A stretch of 64,000 nucleotides of DNA from Pseudomonas sp. BP8 (GCF_017875955.1 NZ_JAGINK010000001.1:5486501-5550500); one strand, 5' to 3'; shown: positions 1 to 9,044, counted from the first letter of the stretch. Numbers and translations: made by a program. The notes: a model not told the origin generated them from the letters alone.

Positions 1-111
1 GCGCACTTGCTGGAGACCTTCAGGAATCTGTTGCTGGGCAGTGCCGGGGTGGCTGTGCTGGGCTTGCTGGCGGCGCTGGGGTTGCCGGATCGACAGTTGC
101 GCGGCTACTGA
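1..111 (+). CDS. C-terminal end of a membrane transporter (partial, probably EmrB/QacA-type MFS pump)
   Basis: The frame is open from the first base to a TGA at 109-111 and encodes 36 residues. They form one hydrophobic helix (GVAVLGLLAALGLP) followed by a short basic tail, as expected for the last membrane segment of a major facilitator protein. In P. putida the gene beyond ttgR is an EmrB/QacA drug transporter, so that is the likely identity. This rests on synteny because only the tail is visible. Confidence 0.5.
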   Translation, partial: AHLLETFRNLLLGSAGVAVLGLLAALGLPDRQLRGY

Positions 112-172
112 TCTCTGTTAACCGCGCCTTAATCTCGCAGGGCAACACTTCCTCACAAACCTTAACAAAGTC

Positions 173-805
173 TCATTTGCACAAGGCAGGGCTCAGGCGC
201 AGCATGTCCAGCCCGGTATCGACCCACTGTTCGGCAGCGCCCAACAGGTCGAAGCTGTCCGGCAACAACAGCCATCGGCCGATCAACCCGTCGACATAAG
301 CGAACAAGGCAACGGCAGCGTGCTCCACATGCAGATCAGCCGGCAATTGCCCGCGGCGTACGGCATTTGCCAACGCAAGCGTGATGCCGTTGTGGCAATC
401 CAGGATCGCCGCCTGGCGCTGCTGACGAATTTCACACATTTCATCGGTGAACTCGCACTTGTGATGCAGGATCTCATTGATACGCCGGGTTCGCGCGTCC
501 AGCACCAATTCGTTGAGCACCTGCAGCAGCAGCTTGCGCATGCAGCCGAGCGGGTCTATTTCATCCTCACTCTCGCTGGCGCGGGCCAGGTGGTCATGAG
601 TCTCGTGCAGGCTGTCGAGCAATGCCTGGACCAACTCCGCCTTGTTGTTGAAGTGCCAGTAGATGGCTCCACGGGTGACACCCGCAAGCTCTGCGATGTC
701 GGCCAGGGTGGTGCGCGCAACCCCGCGCTTATAGAAGGCCTTTTCCGCCGCCTCGATAATCTGGGCGCGGGTTTCCTGGGCTTCCTCTTTGGTTCGACGG
801 ACCAT
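173..805 (-). CDS. ttgR: TetR-family repressor of the TtgABC efflux pump
   Basis: This 210-residue TetR-family protein has an N-terminal helix-turn-helix at about residues 10-56 (TTLADIAELAGVTRGAIYWHF). The larger C-terminal ligand domain binds flavonoids, antibiotics and other aromatics in the known TtgR. It starts at an ATG and is divergent from ttgA across 254 bp that hold its operator. Length, sequence and position match P. putida TtgR, a dimeric repressor that autoregulates and blocks ttgABC until an effector releases it. No truncation is seen. Confidence 0.95.
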   Translation of the reverse strand: MVRRTKEEAQETRAQIIEAAEKAFYKRGVARTTLADIAELAGVTRGAIYWHFNNKAELVQALLDSLHETHDHLARASESEDEIDPLGCMRKLLLQVLNELVLDARTRRINEILHHKCEFTDEMCEIRQQRQAAILDCHNGITLALANAVRRGQLPADLHVEHAAVALFAYVDGLIGRWLLLPDSFDLLGAAEQWVDTGLDMLRLSPALCK

Positions 806-930
806 GGCAGCACAACCTCATCAGGGTCCACGCACGCACTGCGGCGGGGAATCAGGCCGGGGACACCTCTGCTAGGGCATCTCCCGGAGTAATAGACGGC
901 TTCGGTGTGGCAACTGACCACTACCGGACG

Positions 931-965
931 GTATTTACAAACAACCATGAATGTAAGTATATTCC
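931..965. promoter_or_regulatory. TtgR operator in the ttgR-ttgA intergenic region
   Basis: The segment GTATTTACAAACAACCATGA followed by ATGTAAGTATATTCC matches the remembered P. putida TtgR operator. TTTACA and TGTAAG form the outer arms of an imperfect inverted repeat. It lies between the divergent starts of ttgR and ttgA, so one bound repressor dimer pair could shut both promoters. Confidence 0.85.
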
Positions 966-1059
966 TTAGCAAGCTATTTATCCACCCGATAGCATTTTTC
1001 TGACAACACTCTTCCACTATTCTTGAGCGTCTCCCAGCTCTAGCGACCCGAGGATCCTC

Positions 1060-2214
1060 ATGCAACTCAAGCCAGCCGTCACCGCCCTGGTTTCCGCCGT
1101 CGCCCTGGCAACACTGCTAAGTGGCTGTAAGAAAGAAGAGGCGGCGCCCGCAGCGCAGGCTCCTCAGGTCGGCGTCGTCACCCTGCAATCCCAAGCCTTT
1201 ACCCTGACCTCGGAACTGCCGGGGCGCACGACTGCCTTCCGCGTGGCCGAAGTCCGGCCGCAGGTCAATGGCATCATTCTCAAGCGCCTGTTCAAGGAAG
1301 GCAGCGACGTCAAGGAAGGTCAGCAGCTGTATCAGATCGACCCGTCCGTGTACGAAGCCACTCTGGCCAACGCTCAGGCCAACCTGCAGGCGACCCGTTC
1401 GCTGGCCGATCGCTACAAGCAACTGATCGACGAACAAGCGGTCTCGCGTCAGGAATACGACGATGCCAATGCCAAACGATTGCAGGCTGAAGCGTCGCTC
1501 AAGAGCGCCCAGATCGACCTGCGCTACACCAAGGTGCTGGCGCCTATCAGTGGCCGTATCGGTCGCTCCGCGTTCACCGAAGGGGCGTTGGTGAGCAATG
1601 GCCAGACCGATGCCATGGCAACCATCCAGCAGCTCGACACAATCTACGTCGATGTTACCCAGTCCACCGCCGAGCTGCTCAAGCTGCGCCGTGAGCTGGA
1701 GAGCGGGCAGCTGAAGAAATCGGGTGAAAACTCCGCCAAGGTGCAGTTGATCCTCGAAGACGGCAGCACGTACGCTCAGGAAGGCCGCCTGGAGTTCTCC
1801 GAAGTGTCGGTCGACGAGACCACCGGTTCGGTGACCCTGCGCGCGGTGTTCCCGAACCCCGACCACACTCTGCTGCCGGGCATGTTCGTCCACGCCCGCC
1901 TGCAATCCGGGGTCAACGCCAACGCTATCCTGGCACCTCAGCAAGGCGTGACCCGCGACCTGAAAGGTACCCCGACGGCAATGGTGGTCAACCAGGAGAA
2001 CAAGGTCGAGCTGCGTCAGCTCAAAGCCAGCCGCACGCTGGGCAGCGACTGGCTGATCGAAGAAGGCCTGAACCCAGGTGATCGCCTGATCACCGAAGGC
2101 CTGCAGTACGTACGCCCAGGCGTCGAGGTCAAGGTCAGCGAAGCCACCAACGTCAAGTCGCCGGCCTCCCCTAACCAGGCCAACGCGGCGAAAGCAGACG
2201 CCAAAGCGGAGTAA
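1060..2214 (+). CDS. ttgA: Periplasmic adaptor lipoprotein of the RND efflux pump
   Basis: This is a 384-residue membrane fusion protein. The N-terminus has a lipoprotein signal with lipobox LLSGC, placing the mature Cys at about residue 23. A biotinyl-lipoyl-like hairpin (VRPQVNGIILKRLFKEGSDV) and a coiled-coil hairpin (about residues 95-160) follow, then beta-barrel domains. It links the inner-membrane pump TtgB to the outer-membrane channel TtgC. The ATG is preceded by a GAGGA ribosome site. The gene ends 3 bp before ttgB, so they form one operon. The length equals that of P. putida TtgA. Confidence 0.95.
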   Translation: MQLKPAVTALVSAVALATLLSGCKKEEAAPAAQAPQVGVVTLQSQAFTLTSELPGRTTAFRVAEVRPQVNGIILKRLFKEGSDVKEGQQLYQIDPSVYEATLANAQANLQATRSLADRYKQLIDEQAVSRQEYDDANAKRLQAEASLKSAQIDLRYTKVLAPISGRIGRSAFTEGALVSNGQTDAMATIQQLDTIYVDVTQSTAELLKLRRELESGQLKKSGENSAKVQLILEDGSTYAQEGRLEFSEVSVDETTGSVTLRAVFPNPDHTLLPGMFVHARLQSGVNANAILAPQQGVTRDLKGTPTAMVVNQENKVELRQLKASRTLGSDWLIEEGLNPGDRLITEGLQYVRPGVEVKVSEATNVKSPASPNQANAAKADAKAE

Positions 2215-2217
2215 ACC

Positions 2218-5200
2218 ATGTCGAAGTTCTTTATCGATCGCCCGATCTTCGCATGGGTGATTGCCTTGGTGATCATGCTGGTCGGCGCCTTGTCGATCCT
2301 CAAGTTGCCGATCAACCAGTACCCAAGCATCGCGCCGCCGGCCATCGCCATCGCCGTGACCTACCCGGGCGCCTCGGCGCAGACGGTGCAGGACACCGTG
2401 GTGCAGGTCATCGAGCAGCAGCTCAACGGCATCGACAACCTGCGCTATGTGCAGTCGGAGAGTAACTCCGACGGCAGCATGACCATTACCGCGACCTTCG
2501 AGCAGGGCACCAACCCTGATACCGCGCAGGTTCAGGTGCAGAACAAGCTCAACCTGGCCACGCCACTGCTGCCGCAAGAAGTACAGCAGCAGGGTATCCG
2601 CGTCACCAAGGCAGTGAAAAACTTCCTGATGGTGATCGGCCTGGTGTCCGAAGATGGCAGCATGACCAAGGACGACTTGGCCAACTACATCGTCTCGAAC
2701 ATGCAGGACCCGGTCTCGCGTACCGCCGGTGTGGGTGACTTCCAGGTGTTCGGCGCCCAGTACGCCATGCGTATCTGGCTCGATCCGGCCAAGCTGAACA
2801 AGTTCCAGCTGACCCCGGTCGACGTCAGAACCGCGGTCACCGCACAGAACGTGCAGGTTTCCAGCGGCCAGCTCGGCGGCCTGCCTGCCCTGCCCGGCAC
2901 TCAGCTCAACGCCACCATCATCGGCAAGACCCGCCTGCAGACCGCCGAGCAGTTTGAAAAAATCCTGCTCAAGGTCAACAGCGACGGTTCTCAAGTACGC
3001 CTGAGCGATGTTGCCAAGGTCGGCCTGGGCGGCGAAAACTACGCGGTCAGCGCGCAGTTCAATGGCAAGCCGGCCTCGGGTTTGGCGGTCAAGCTGGCCA
3101 CCGGCGCCAACGCCCTGGACACTGCCAAGGCGCTGCGCAAAACCATCAGCGACCTCGAACCGTTCTTCCCGCCAGGGATGAAAGCGGTATTCCCGTATGA
3201 CACCACCCCGGTGGTCACCGAGTCGATCAGTGGGGTAATCCATACCCTGATCGAAGCCGTGGTCCTGGTGTTCCTGGTGATGTACCTGTTCCTGCAGAAC
3301 TTCCGCGCCACGGTGATCACCACCATGACGGTGCCGGTGGTCTTGCTGGGTACCTTCGGCATCCTTGCCGCTGCAGGCTTCAGCATCAATACCTTGACCA
3401 TGTTCGCCATGGTCCTGGCGATCGGCCTGCTGGTGGACGACGCCATCGTCGTGGTGGAAAACGTCGAGCGGGTGATGTCCGAAGAGGGCCTGCCGCCCAA
3501 GGAGGCGACCAAGCGCTCGATGGAGCAGATCCAGGGTGCGTTGGTCGGTATTGCCCTGGTCCTGTCAGCGGTACTGCTGCCAATGGCCTTCTTCGGTGGT
3601 TCCACCGGGGTGATCTACCGGCAGTTCTCGATCACCATCGTTTCGGCCATGGGCCTCTCGGTGCTGGTCGCACTGATCTTCACCCCGGCGCTTTGCGCGA
3701 CCATGCTCCAGCCGCTGAAAAAGGGCGAGCACCATGTTGCCAAGGGCGGTTTCTTCGGCTGGTTCAACCGCAACTTCGACCGTAGCGTACAAGGCTACGA
3801 GCGCAGCGTCGGCAGCATCCTGCGCAACAAGGTGCCGTACCTGCTGGCCTATGCGCTGATCATCGTCGGCATGATCTGGCTGTTCATGCGCATTCCGACC
3901 GCGTTCCTCCCGGAAGAAGACCAGGGCGTTCTGTTCGCCCAGGTGCAGACACCGGCTGGCTCCAGTGCCGAACGCACCCAGGACGTGGTCGACCAGATGC
4001 GCGAATACCTGCTCAAGGACGAATCCGACACCGTCTCGTCGGTGTTCACCGTGACCGGCTTCAACTTCGCCGGCCGTGGTCAGAGCTCGGGTATGGCCTT
4101 CATCATGCTCAAACCGTGGGACGAGCGCTCTGCGGAAAACAGCGTGTTCAACCTGGCGAGCCGCGCCCAGCAGCACTTCTTCACCTTCCGTGATGCGATG
4201 GTCTTCGCTTTCGCCCCGCCGGCGGTGCTGGAGTTGGGTAACGCCACTGGTTTCGACGTGTTCCTGCAGGACCAAGCGGGTCTCGGCCACGAGAAACTGA
4301 TGGAAGCGCGCAACCAGTTCCTGGCCAAGGCATCGCAGAGCAAGATCCTCTCTGCGGTACGCCCGAACGGCCTGAACGACGAGCCGCAGTACCAGTTGAT
4401 CATCGACGACGAGCGCGCCAGTGCCTTGGGCGTGACCATCGCCGACATCAACAACACCCTGTCGATCGCCCTTGGCGGCAGCTACGTCAACGACTTCATC
4501 GACCGCGGTCGGGTCAAGAAGGTCTACATCCAAGGTGACGCCGGCGCGCGCATGAGCCCGGAAGACCTGAAGAAGTGGTACGTGCGCAACGGCAAAGGCG
4601 AAATGGTGCCGTTCTCGTCCTTCGCCACCGGTGAGTGGACCTTCGGCTCGCCGAAGCTCTCGCGCTACAACGGTGTGGAAGCGGTCGAAGTCCTCGGTGC
4701 CCCGGCGCCGGGCTACAGCACCGGTGAGGCCATGGCCGAAGTAGAACGTATCGCCGGCGAGCTGCCGAAGGGTATCGGCTTCTCCTGGACCGGCATGTCC
4801 TACGAGGAAAAACTCTCCGGCTCGCAGATGCCGGCACTGTTCGCCCTCTCGCTGCTGTTCGTGTTCCTCTGCCTGGCAGCGTTGTACGAAAGTTGGTCGA
4901 TCCCGATCGCGGTGGTGCTGGTCGTGCCGCTGGGTATCATCGGTGCACTGGTGGCCACCAGCATGCGCGGGTTGTCCAACGACGTGTACTTCCTGGTCGG
5001 TCTGTTGACTACCATCGGCTTGGCCGCGAAGAACGCGATCCTGATCGTCGAGTTCGCCAAAGAGCTGCATGAACAAGGCAAGAGCCTGTACGACGCGACC
5101 ATCGAAGCGTGCCGTATGCGTCTGCGCCCGATCATCATGACCTCGCTGGCGTTCATCCTCGGCGTGGTACCGTTGACCATCGCCAGCGGCGCCGGCTCGG

Positions 5201-5370
5201 GTAGCCAGCACGCCATTGGTACCGGTGTGATCGGCGGTATGATCAGTGCGACCGTGTTGGCCATCTTCTGGGTACCGTTGTTCTTCGTCGCAGTGTCGTC
5301 GCTGTTTGGCAGCAAGAAGCCAGAACCCGACGCCACCCCTGAAACTCCACGTTATGAGGCTGGGCAATGA
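2218..5370 (+). CDS. ttgB: RND multidrug/solvent efflux pump, inner-membrane subunit
   Basis: This 1050-residue HAE1-family RND transporter begins MSKFFIDRPIFAWVIALVIM, the typical first membrane helix. The proton-relay pair of Asp residues is in LLVDDAIVVVENV of TM4. There are two large periplasmic loops and twelve predicted helices. It exports antibiotics, toluene and other hydrophobic compounds by proton antiport as a trimer with TtgA and TtgC. Its stop overlaps the ttgC start (ATGA, 4 bp), implying translational coupling. Full length for the family. Confidence 0.95.
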   Translation: MSKFFIDRPIFAWVIALVIMLVGALSILKLPINQYPSIAPPAIAIAVTYPGASAQTVQDTVVQVIEQQLNGIDNLRYVQSESNSDGSMTITATFEQGTNPDTAQVQVQNKLNLATPLLPQEVQQQGIRVTKAVKNFLMVIGLVSEDGSMTKDDLANYIVSNMQDPVSRTAGVGDFQVFGAQYAMRIWLDPAKLNKFQLTPVDVRTAVTAQNVQVSSGQLGGLPALPGTQLNATIIGKTRLQTAEQFEKILLKVNSDGSQVRLSDVAKVGLGGENYAVSAQFNGKPASGLAVKLATGANALDTAKALRKTISDLEPFFPPGMKAVFPYDTTPVVTESISGVIHTLIEAVVLVFLVMYLFLQNFRATVITTMTVPVVLLGTFGILAAAGFSINTLTMFAMVLAIGLLVDDAIVVVENVERVMSEEGLPPKEATKRSMEQIQGALVGIALVLSAVLLPMAFFGGSTGVIYRQFSITIVSAMGLSVLVALIFTPALCATMLQPLKKGEHHVAKGGFFGWFNRNFDRSVQGYERSVGSILRNKVPYLLAYALIIVGMIWLFMRIPTAFLPEEDQGVLFAQVQTPAGSSAERTQDVVDQMREYLLKDESDTVSSVFTVTGFNFAGRGQSSGMAFIMLKPWDERSAENSVFNLASRAQQHFFTFRDAMVFAFAPPAVLELGNATGFDVFLQDQAGLGHEKLMEARNQFLAKASQSKILSAVRPNGLNDEPQYQLIIDDERASALGVTIADINNTLSIALGGSYVNDFIDRGRVKKVYIQGDAGARMSPEDLKKWYVRNGKGEMVPFSSFATGEWTFGSPKLSRYNGVEAVEVLGAPAPGYSTGEAMAEVERIAGELPKGIGFSWTGMSYEEKLSGSQMPALFALSLLFVFLCLAALYESWSIPIAVVLVVPLGIIGALVATSMRGLSNDVYFLVGLLTTIGLAAKNAILIVEFAKELHEQGKSLYDATIEACRMRLRPIIMTSLAFILGVVPLTIASGAGSGSQHAIGTGVIGGMISATVLAIFWVPLFFVAVSSLFGSKKPEPDATPETPRYEAGQ

Positions 5371-6821
5371 CCAAGTCTTTGCTGTCCCTGGCAGTAACCG
5401 CATTGATCCTTGGCGGCTGCTCGCTGATTCCTGACTACCAGGCCCCGGATGCACCGGTGGCTGCGCAGTGGCCGCAAGGCCCTGCGTACTCGCCGACCGA
5501 GTCGGCCGAAGTGGCTGCCGCCGAGCAAGGCTGGCGGCAGTTCTTCCAGGACCCGGCCCTGCAGCAGTTGATCCAGACTTCGCTGGTCAATAACCGCGAC
5601 CTGCGAGTCGCTGCGTTGAACATCGACGCCTACCGTGCGCAGTACCGCATCCAGCGCGCTGACCTGTTCCCGGCGGTCTCGGCCACCGGCAGCGGCAGCC
5701 GCCAGCGCACCCCGGCGAACATGTCGACCACCGGCGAAGCCGGCATCACCAGCCAGTACTCGGCCACCGTTGGTGTCAGTGCCTATGAACTGGACCTGTT
5801 CGGCCGCGTTCGCAGCCTGAGCGAGCAGGCCCTCGAGACCTACCTGTCCAGCGAAGAAGCGCGCCGCTCCACGCAGATCGCCCTGGTGGCCAGCGTGGCC
5901 AACGCCTACTACACCTGGCAGGCCGACCAGGCGCTGCTCAAGCTGACTGAAGACACCCTCAAGACCTACGAGGAAAGCTACAACCTGACCCGGCGTAGCA
6001 ACGAGGTCGGCGTGGCCTCCGCGCTCGACCTGAGCCAGGCGCGTACCGCTGTCGAAGGCGCCCGGGTCAAGCTGTCGCAATACCAACGCCTGGTCGCCCA
6101 GGACCTCAACAGCCTGACCGTACTGCTCGGCACGGGTGTGCCGGGCAACCTGCCGGCGCCGCTCAAGCTTGACGCCGACCAGCTGGCCGAAGTGCCGGCC
6201 GGCCTGCCGTCCGATCTGCTTCAGCGTCGTCCGGACATTCAGGAAGCCGAGCACCTGCTCAAGGCCGCCAATGCCAACATCGGCGCAGCCCGTGCAGCGT
6301 TCTTCCCGAGCATCAGCCTCACCGCCAACGCCGGGACCCTCAGCCCGGACATGGACGGGCTGTTCAAGGGTGGTTCGGGAACCTGGTTGTTCCAGCCACA
6401 GATCAATCTGCCGATCTTCAACGCGGGCAGCCTGAGGGCCAGCCTCGACTACTCGAAGATCCAGAAGGACATCAACGTCGCCAAGTACGAAAAGACCATC
6501 CAGACCGCCTTCCAGGAAGTCTCCGATGGCCTCGCGGCGCGCAAGACCTTCGAAGAGCAGTTGCAAGCGCAGCGTGACCTGGTTGCCGCCAACCAGGATT
6601 ACTACCGCCTGGCTGAACGTCGCTACCGGATCGGTATCGACAGCAACCTGACCTTCCTCGATGCCCAGCGCAACCTGTTCAGCGCCCAGCAGTCGCTGAT
6701 CAGCGATCGTCTGTCGCAGCTGACCAGCGAGGTCAATCTGTACAAGGCCTTGGGTGGCGGCTGGTATGAGCGTACCGGCGAGGCGAATCAGCAAGCTTCG
6801 GTGCAGGCACCGAAGGGCTGA
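5367..6821 (+). CDS. ttgC: Outer-membrane channel of the TtgABC efflux pump
   Basis: This 484-residue outer-membrane factor of the OprM/TolC type has a signal peptide with lipobox LGGCS, so it is probably an acylated lipoprotein. Two repeated long coiled-coil and beta-barrel halves follow, including the family motif LQRRPDIQEAEHLLKAANAN. It is the last gene of ttgABC and is followed by a strong terminator. The length matches P. putida TtgC. In reference P. putida the next gene is the BenF-like porin; here a type VI island is inserted. Confidence 0.95.
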   Translation: MTKSLLSLAVTALILGGCSLIPDYQAPDAPVAAQWPQGPAYSPTESAEVAAAEQGWRQFFQDPALQQLIQTSLVNNRDLRVAALNIDAYRAQYRIQRADLFPAVSATGSGSRQRTPANMSTTGEAGITSQYSATVGVSAYELDLFGRVRSLSEQALETYLSSEEARRSTQIALVASVANAYYTWQADQALLKLTEDTLKTYEESYNLTRRSNEVGVASALDLSQARTAVEGARVKLSQYQRLVAQDLNSLTVLLGTGVPGNLPAPLKLDADQLAEVPAGLPSDLLQRRPDIQEAEHLLKAANANIGAARAAFFPSISLTANAGTLSPDMDGLFKGGSGTWLFQPQINLPIFNAGSLRASLDYSKIQKDINVAKYEKTIQTAFQEVSDGLAARKTFEEQLQAQRDLVAANQDYYRLAERRYRIGIDSNLTFLDAQRNLFSAQQSLISDRLSQLTSEVNLYKALGGGWYERTGEANQQASVQAPKG

Positions 6822-6838
6822 TTGACTGGCAGTGCATC

Positions 6839-6865
6839 AAGCCCACCCTCGCGGTGGGCTTTTTG
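6839..6865 (+). terminator. Rho-independent terminator of ttgABC
   Basis: AAGCCCACC and GGTGGGCTT form a 9-bp GC-rich stem around CTCGC, followed by a T run, 17 bp after the ttgC stop. Confidence 0.85.
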
Positions 6866-6867
6866 TT

Positions 6868-6974
6868 GGTGTCTGCTGGTTTGGTTTTGGTTTTGGTTTT
6901 GCCTATGACATTACAAGACACTTCAGCCGCCTCCGACGGGTGCCTTGCGAAACCTATGCGCAGATCGCTATTCA
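6868..6974. repeat. Diverged copy of the immunity-unit spacer at the island edge
   Basis: The segment from TGGTGTCTGCTGG up to the immunity stop resembles 7900-8002, which sits after another immunity stop. Both share TCAGCCGCCTCCG(A/C)CGGGTGCCTT. It also contains a short run of GGTTTT repeats at about 6881-6899. It is therefore the downstream spacer of the last [tail-immunity] unit. It reaches almost to the ttgC terminator and marks the island end. Confidence 0.65.
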
Positions 6975-7721
6975 CTAGTTCAAGACGTCCACCTTACCCG
7001 TGACTGATGGGGTACTAGGGAGGAGATGCTTTTTTAAAGTCGTTACGACCTGGTCTTTTTCTTGTCGTTTGAAAAAGACGTAAAGGCTACCAGTGGTCAT
7101 GTAAGGGGAGCCTACCTTCGGTACACTGTAGCGCACCTCTGCCATCACTCGATTTGTTGCAATTATTAGTTTCGTCAGCTCCGACCAGTGGAGAAAGTGG
7201 TGATGGTATTCAGTGTGCATGGCCTGATAGCTTTTTGAATTTGCCATGGCCAGGTAGGTCAGCCCCATCCCTCCTGGACCGATCAGTGCGCCAAGCAGAA
7301 AACTCGGATCAATCGTCGCCATAAAAATAAGAATGACCGCTGTTATACCGGCCGTCCATTTAATCGTCTTCAGCGCCCACTTTGGAAAATCCTTCCATTC
7401 ACAGTACTCTACCCCTGACTGAGTGATGCGATAGGCAAAATTCATACGCTGGTGGGTCATACTGAGAATAGTCAGTGATAGAAATATATGAAACCCTAAA
7501 GCAATTAAAAACCGAACAGTAAAGCTATCGCTTGACGAGTGATTGGAAAAAATAATGAACGCGCCCCCTGTTATCACCAGCTGCATAAATGCGAACATAC
7601 AGTTAGCCACAAACGTATTGTAATTTCGTGCGCGTATCGTCCACATCAGTAGCTCTGGCTCGTTTGCATATTTCCACTTCAGCTGCGGCGGCAACTCTGG
7701 AGCCTTAATTAAATCAAACAT
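6975..7721 (-). CDS. Putative immunity protein, paralogue 4
   Basis: This 248-residue predicted membrane protein starts MFDLIKAPELPPQLKWKYAN. Hydrophobic segments lie near residues 37-58, 70-88 and 118-155, the last holding the invariant MATIDPSFLLGALIGPGGMG. The start was chosen because all four paralogues share GAG-N7-ATG-TTT; an upstream GTG would add 11 variable residues. The start overlaps the stop of decayed toxin tail 3. It is closest to paralogue 3. Its role is inferred from position: paralogue 1 lies directly behind a membrane-targeting type VI effector. Its AT-rich composition contrasts with the flanking core genes. No named family was recognised. Confidence 0.75.
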   Translation of the reverse strand: MFDLIKAPELPPQLKWKYANEPELLMWTIRARNYNTFVANCMFAFMQLVITGGAFIIFSNHSSSDSFTVRFLIALGFHIFLSLTILSMTHQRMNFAYRITQSGVEYCEWKDFPKWALKTIKWTAGITAVILIFMATIDPSFLLGALIGPGGMGLTYLAMANSKSYQAMHTEYHHHFLHWSELTKLIIATNRVMAEVRYSVPKVGSPYMTTGSLYVFFKRQEKDQVVTTLKKHLLPSTPSVTGKVDVLN

Positions 7722-7880
7722 CGCGTCGCTCACCATCAGTGACACCAAGGACAATCAGCGTTAATAACTGGGTATTCTCATTAGTCAGCACGATGCCGCT
7801 CTCCTCTGCCAGCTCTTTACTAAAGGCATCATTAAGCCGATCGGGTGGGCGATCGAAACGTTAATCCACACCTGCCAAAC
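7714..7880 (-). pseudogene. Decayed third copy of the effector C-terminal tail
   Basis: Two frames together align with the effector tail. One gives WQVWINVSIAHPI; after the junction near 7840 another gives DRLNDAFSKELAEESGIVL and ends at the TGA at 7714-7716. Compared with tail 2, 103 bases are missing, and the joint lies at a GATC present at both ends, so the reading frame is broken. A 72-residue frame from an ATG at 8001-8003 runs through the first half and stops at 7785. The final codons, which contain the immunity 4 start, are intact. Confidence 0.7.
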
Positions 7881-7899
7881 GCCATTTTGCGTTTTGGAG

Positions 7900-8002
7900 C
7901 CTTGGTTAGCGTCTGCCGGTTTTGTCTTGCCTCCGGAATCACAAAGCACCTCAGCCGCCTCCGCCGGGTGCCTTAACCATTCTGCTAGCGGATGCTTTTT
8001 CA
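7900..8002. repeat. Spacer repeat between immunity 3 and decayed tail 3
   Basis: This is homologous to 6868-6974 and more weakly to the spacers at 9045-9163 and 10314-10433, which share a (T)TAGGCACCC...GAG..TGCGGT core on the minus strand. It follows the immunity 3 stop directly, with TAATG at the junction. At its far end CCAAACGC and GCGTTTTGG (about 7874-7899) form a small stem where the spacer joins the truncated tail. Confidence 0.6.
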
Positions 8003-8746
8003 TTAATTCAAGACGTCCACCTTACCAATGACTGAAGGGGCACTAGGGAGGAGAAGCTTTTTGAAAGTCGTTACGACCTGGTCTTTTTCTTGTCGTTTGA
8101 AAAAGACGTAAAGACTCCAGGTAGTCCTACGATTGCCTGGTCTAGGTATGCTGTAATCGACTTCCACCATATCGCGATTGGTGGCAATGGTTAGTTTAGT
8201 CAGATGCGACCATCGGAGAAAATTATGATGATATTCTGTTTGCGAGGCCTGGTAACTTTTTGAATTTGCCATGAACAGGTAGGTCAGCCCCATCCCTCCT
8301 GGACCAACAAGTGCGCCAAGCAGAAAACTCGGATCAATCGTCGCCATGAAGATAAAAATGATCGCTGTTATACCAGTCGTCCATTTCAGCGTGGTCAGCG
8401 CCCACTTTGGGAAATCCTTCCATTTACAGTACTCTACCCCTGATGGGGTGATGCGATAGGCAAAATTCATACGCTGGTGGGTCATACTGAGAATGGTCAG
8501 GGAAATAAATACGTAGAAGCCTAGGCTGACTAGTACACGAGCTATCGGCCCCTCGCTCGGCGTCGGATTGGAATATACAATATAGGTACCTCCAGCTATC
8601 AGTATTTGCATAAATGCAAACATGCAGTTAGCCACGAACGTATTGTAGTTTCGTGCGCGTATCGTCCACGCCAGCAGCTCTGGCTCACTTGCATATTTCC
8701 ATTTCAGCTGCGACGGCAACTCTGGAGCCTTAATCAAATTAAACAT
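8003..8746 (-). CDS. Putative immunity protein, paralogue 3
   Basis: This 247-residue protein begins MFNLIKAPELPSQLKWKYAS and has the same hydrophobic layout as its paralogues, including MATIDPSFLLGAL(V)GPGGMG and a C-terminal YVFFKRQEKDQVVTTFKKLL segment. The ATG follows GAG by 7 bases and overlaps the stop of tail 2 by 8 bp. It resembles paralogue 4 along most of its length, while paralogues 1 and 2 carry a different C-terminus. Immunity against the linked pore-type effector, or a former version of it, is inferred. It could also be a decoy or pre-emptive immunity gene against relatives' toxins. Confidence 0.75.
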   Translation of the reverse strand: MFNLIKAPELPSQLKWKYASEPELLAWTIRARNYNTFVANCMFAFMQILIAGGTYIVYSNPTPSEGPIARVLVSLGFYVFISLTILSMTHQRMNFAYRITPSGVEYCKWKDFPKWALTTLKWTTGITAIIFIFMATIDPSFLLGALVGPGGMGLTYLFMANSKSYQASQTEYHHNFLRWSHLTKLTIATNRDMVEVDYSIPRPGNRRTTWSLYVFFKRQEKDQVVTTFKKLLLPSAPSVIGKVDVLN

Positions 8747-9044
8747 CGTTTCGCTCGCCATCAATGGCACCAGTGACAAACAGCGTTAATAACTGGGTAT
8801 TCTCATTGGTCAGCACGATGCCGCTCTCCTCTGTCAGCTCTTCACTAAAGGCATCATTAAGCCGATCTGCTTCGTTCGTGCTCGCCCCTAGCGCCAAGCG
8901 GAACATATAGCCGCGCTTGTCGCCGCGCTGATATGTCACGGCTGGAAATTTTATTTCCCCCTCAACGATCGGTTGGGCGATCGGCACGTTAATCCAAACC
9001 TGCCAAAGACGATGCTGATTGGTTGTACTGTAGCTGATGTGCAT
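8739..9044 (-). CDS. Free-standing effector C-terminal tail 2 (short)
   Basis: A 101-residue frame starts at an ATG (MHISYSTTNQHRLWQVWINV) with an AAGGA site 5 bases upstream. It matches the last ~100 residues of the large effector, including YQRGDKRGYMFRLALGA and EELTEESGIVL. It lacks the MIX-like N-terminus and the membrane helices, so it cannot be a complete toxin. Compared with tail 1, about 35 residues are missing between MH and SYSTT, while the leader and ribosome site are kept. It ends inside the start of immunity 3. Whether it is translated, and for what purpose, is unknown. Confidence 0.65.
   Translation of the reverse strand: MHISYSTTNQHRLWQVWINVPIAQPIVEGEIKFPAVTYQRGDKRGYMFRLALGASTNEADRLNDAFSEELTEESGIVLTNENTQLLTLFVTGAIDGERNDV

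Noticed and set aside
1117..5454. Long minus-strand frames opposite ttgA-ttgB
   Set aside because: These are shadow frames in genes with strong third-position GC; no ribosome sites or family features.
7785..8003. 72-codon frame starting at the immunity 3 stop as a genuine gene
   Set aside because: It runs through spacer DNA and then a tail fragment before the deletion-induced stop; better described as part of the decayed tail unit.
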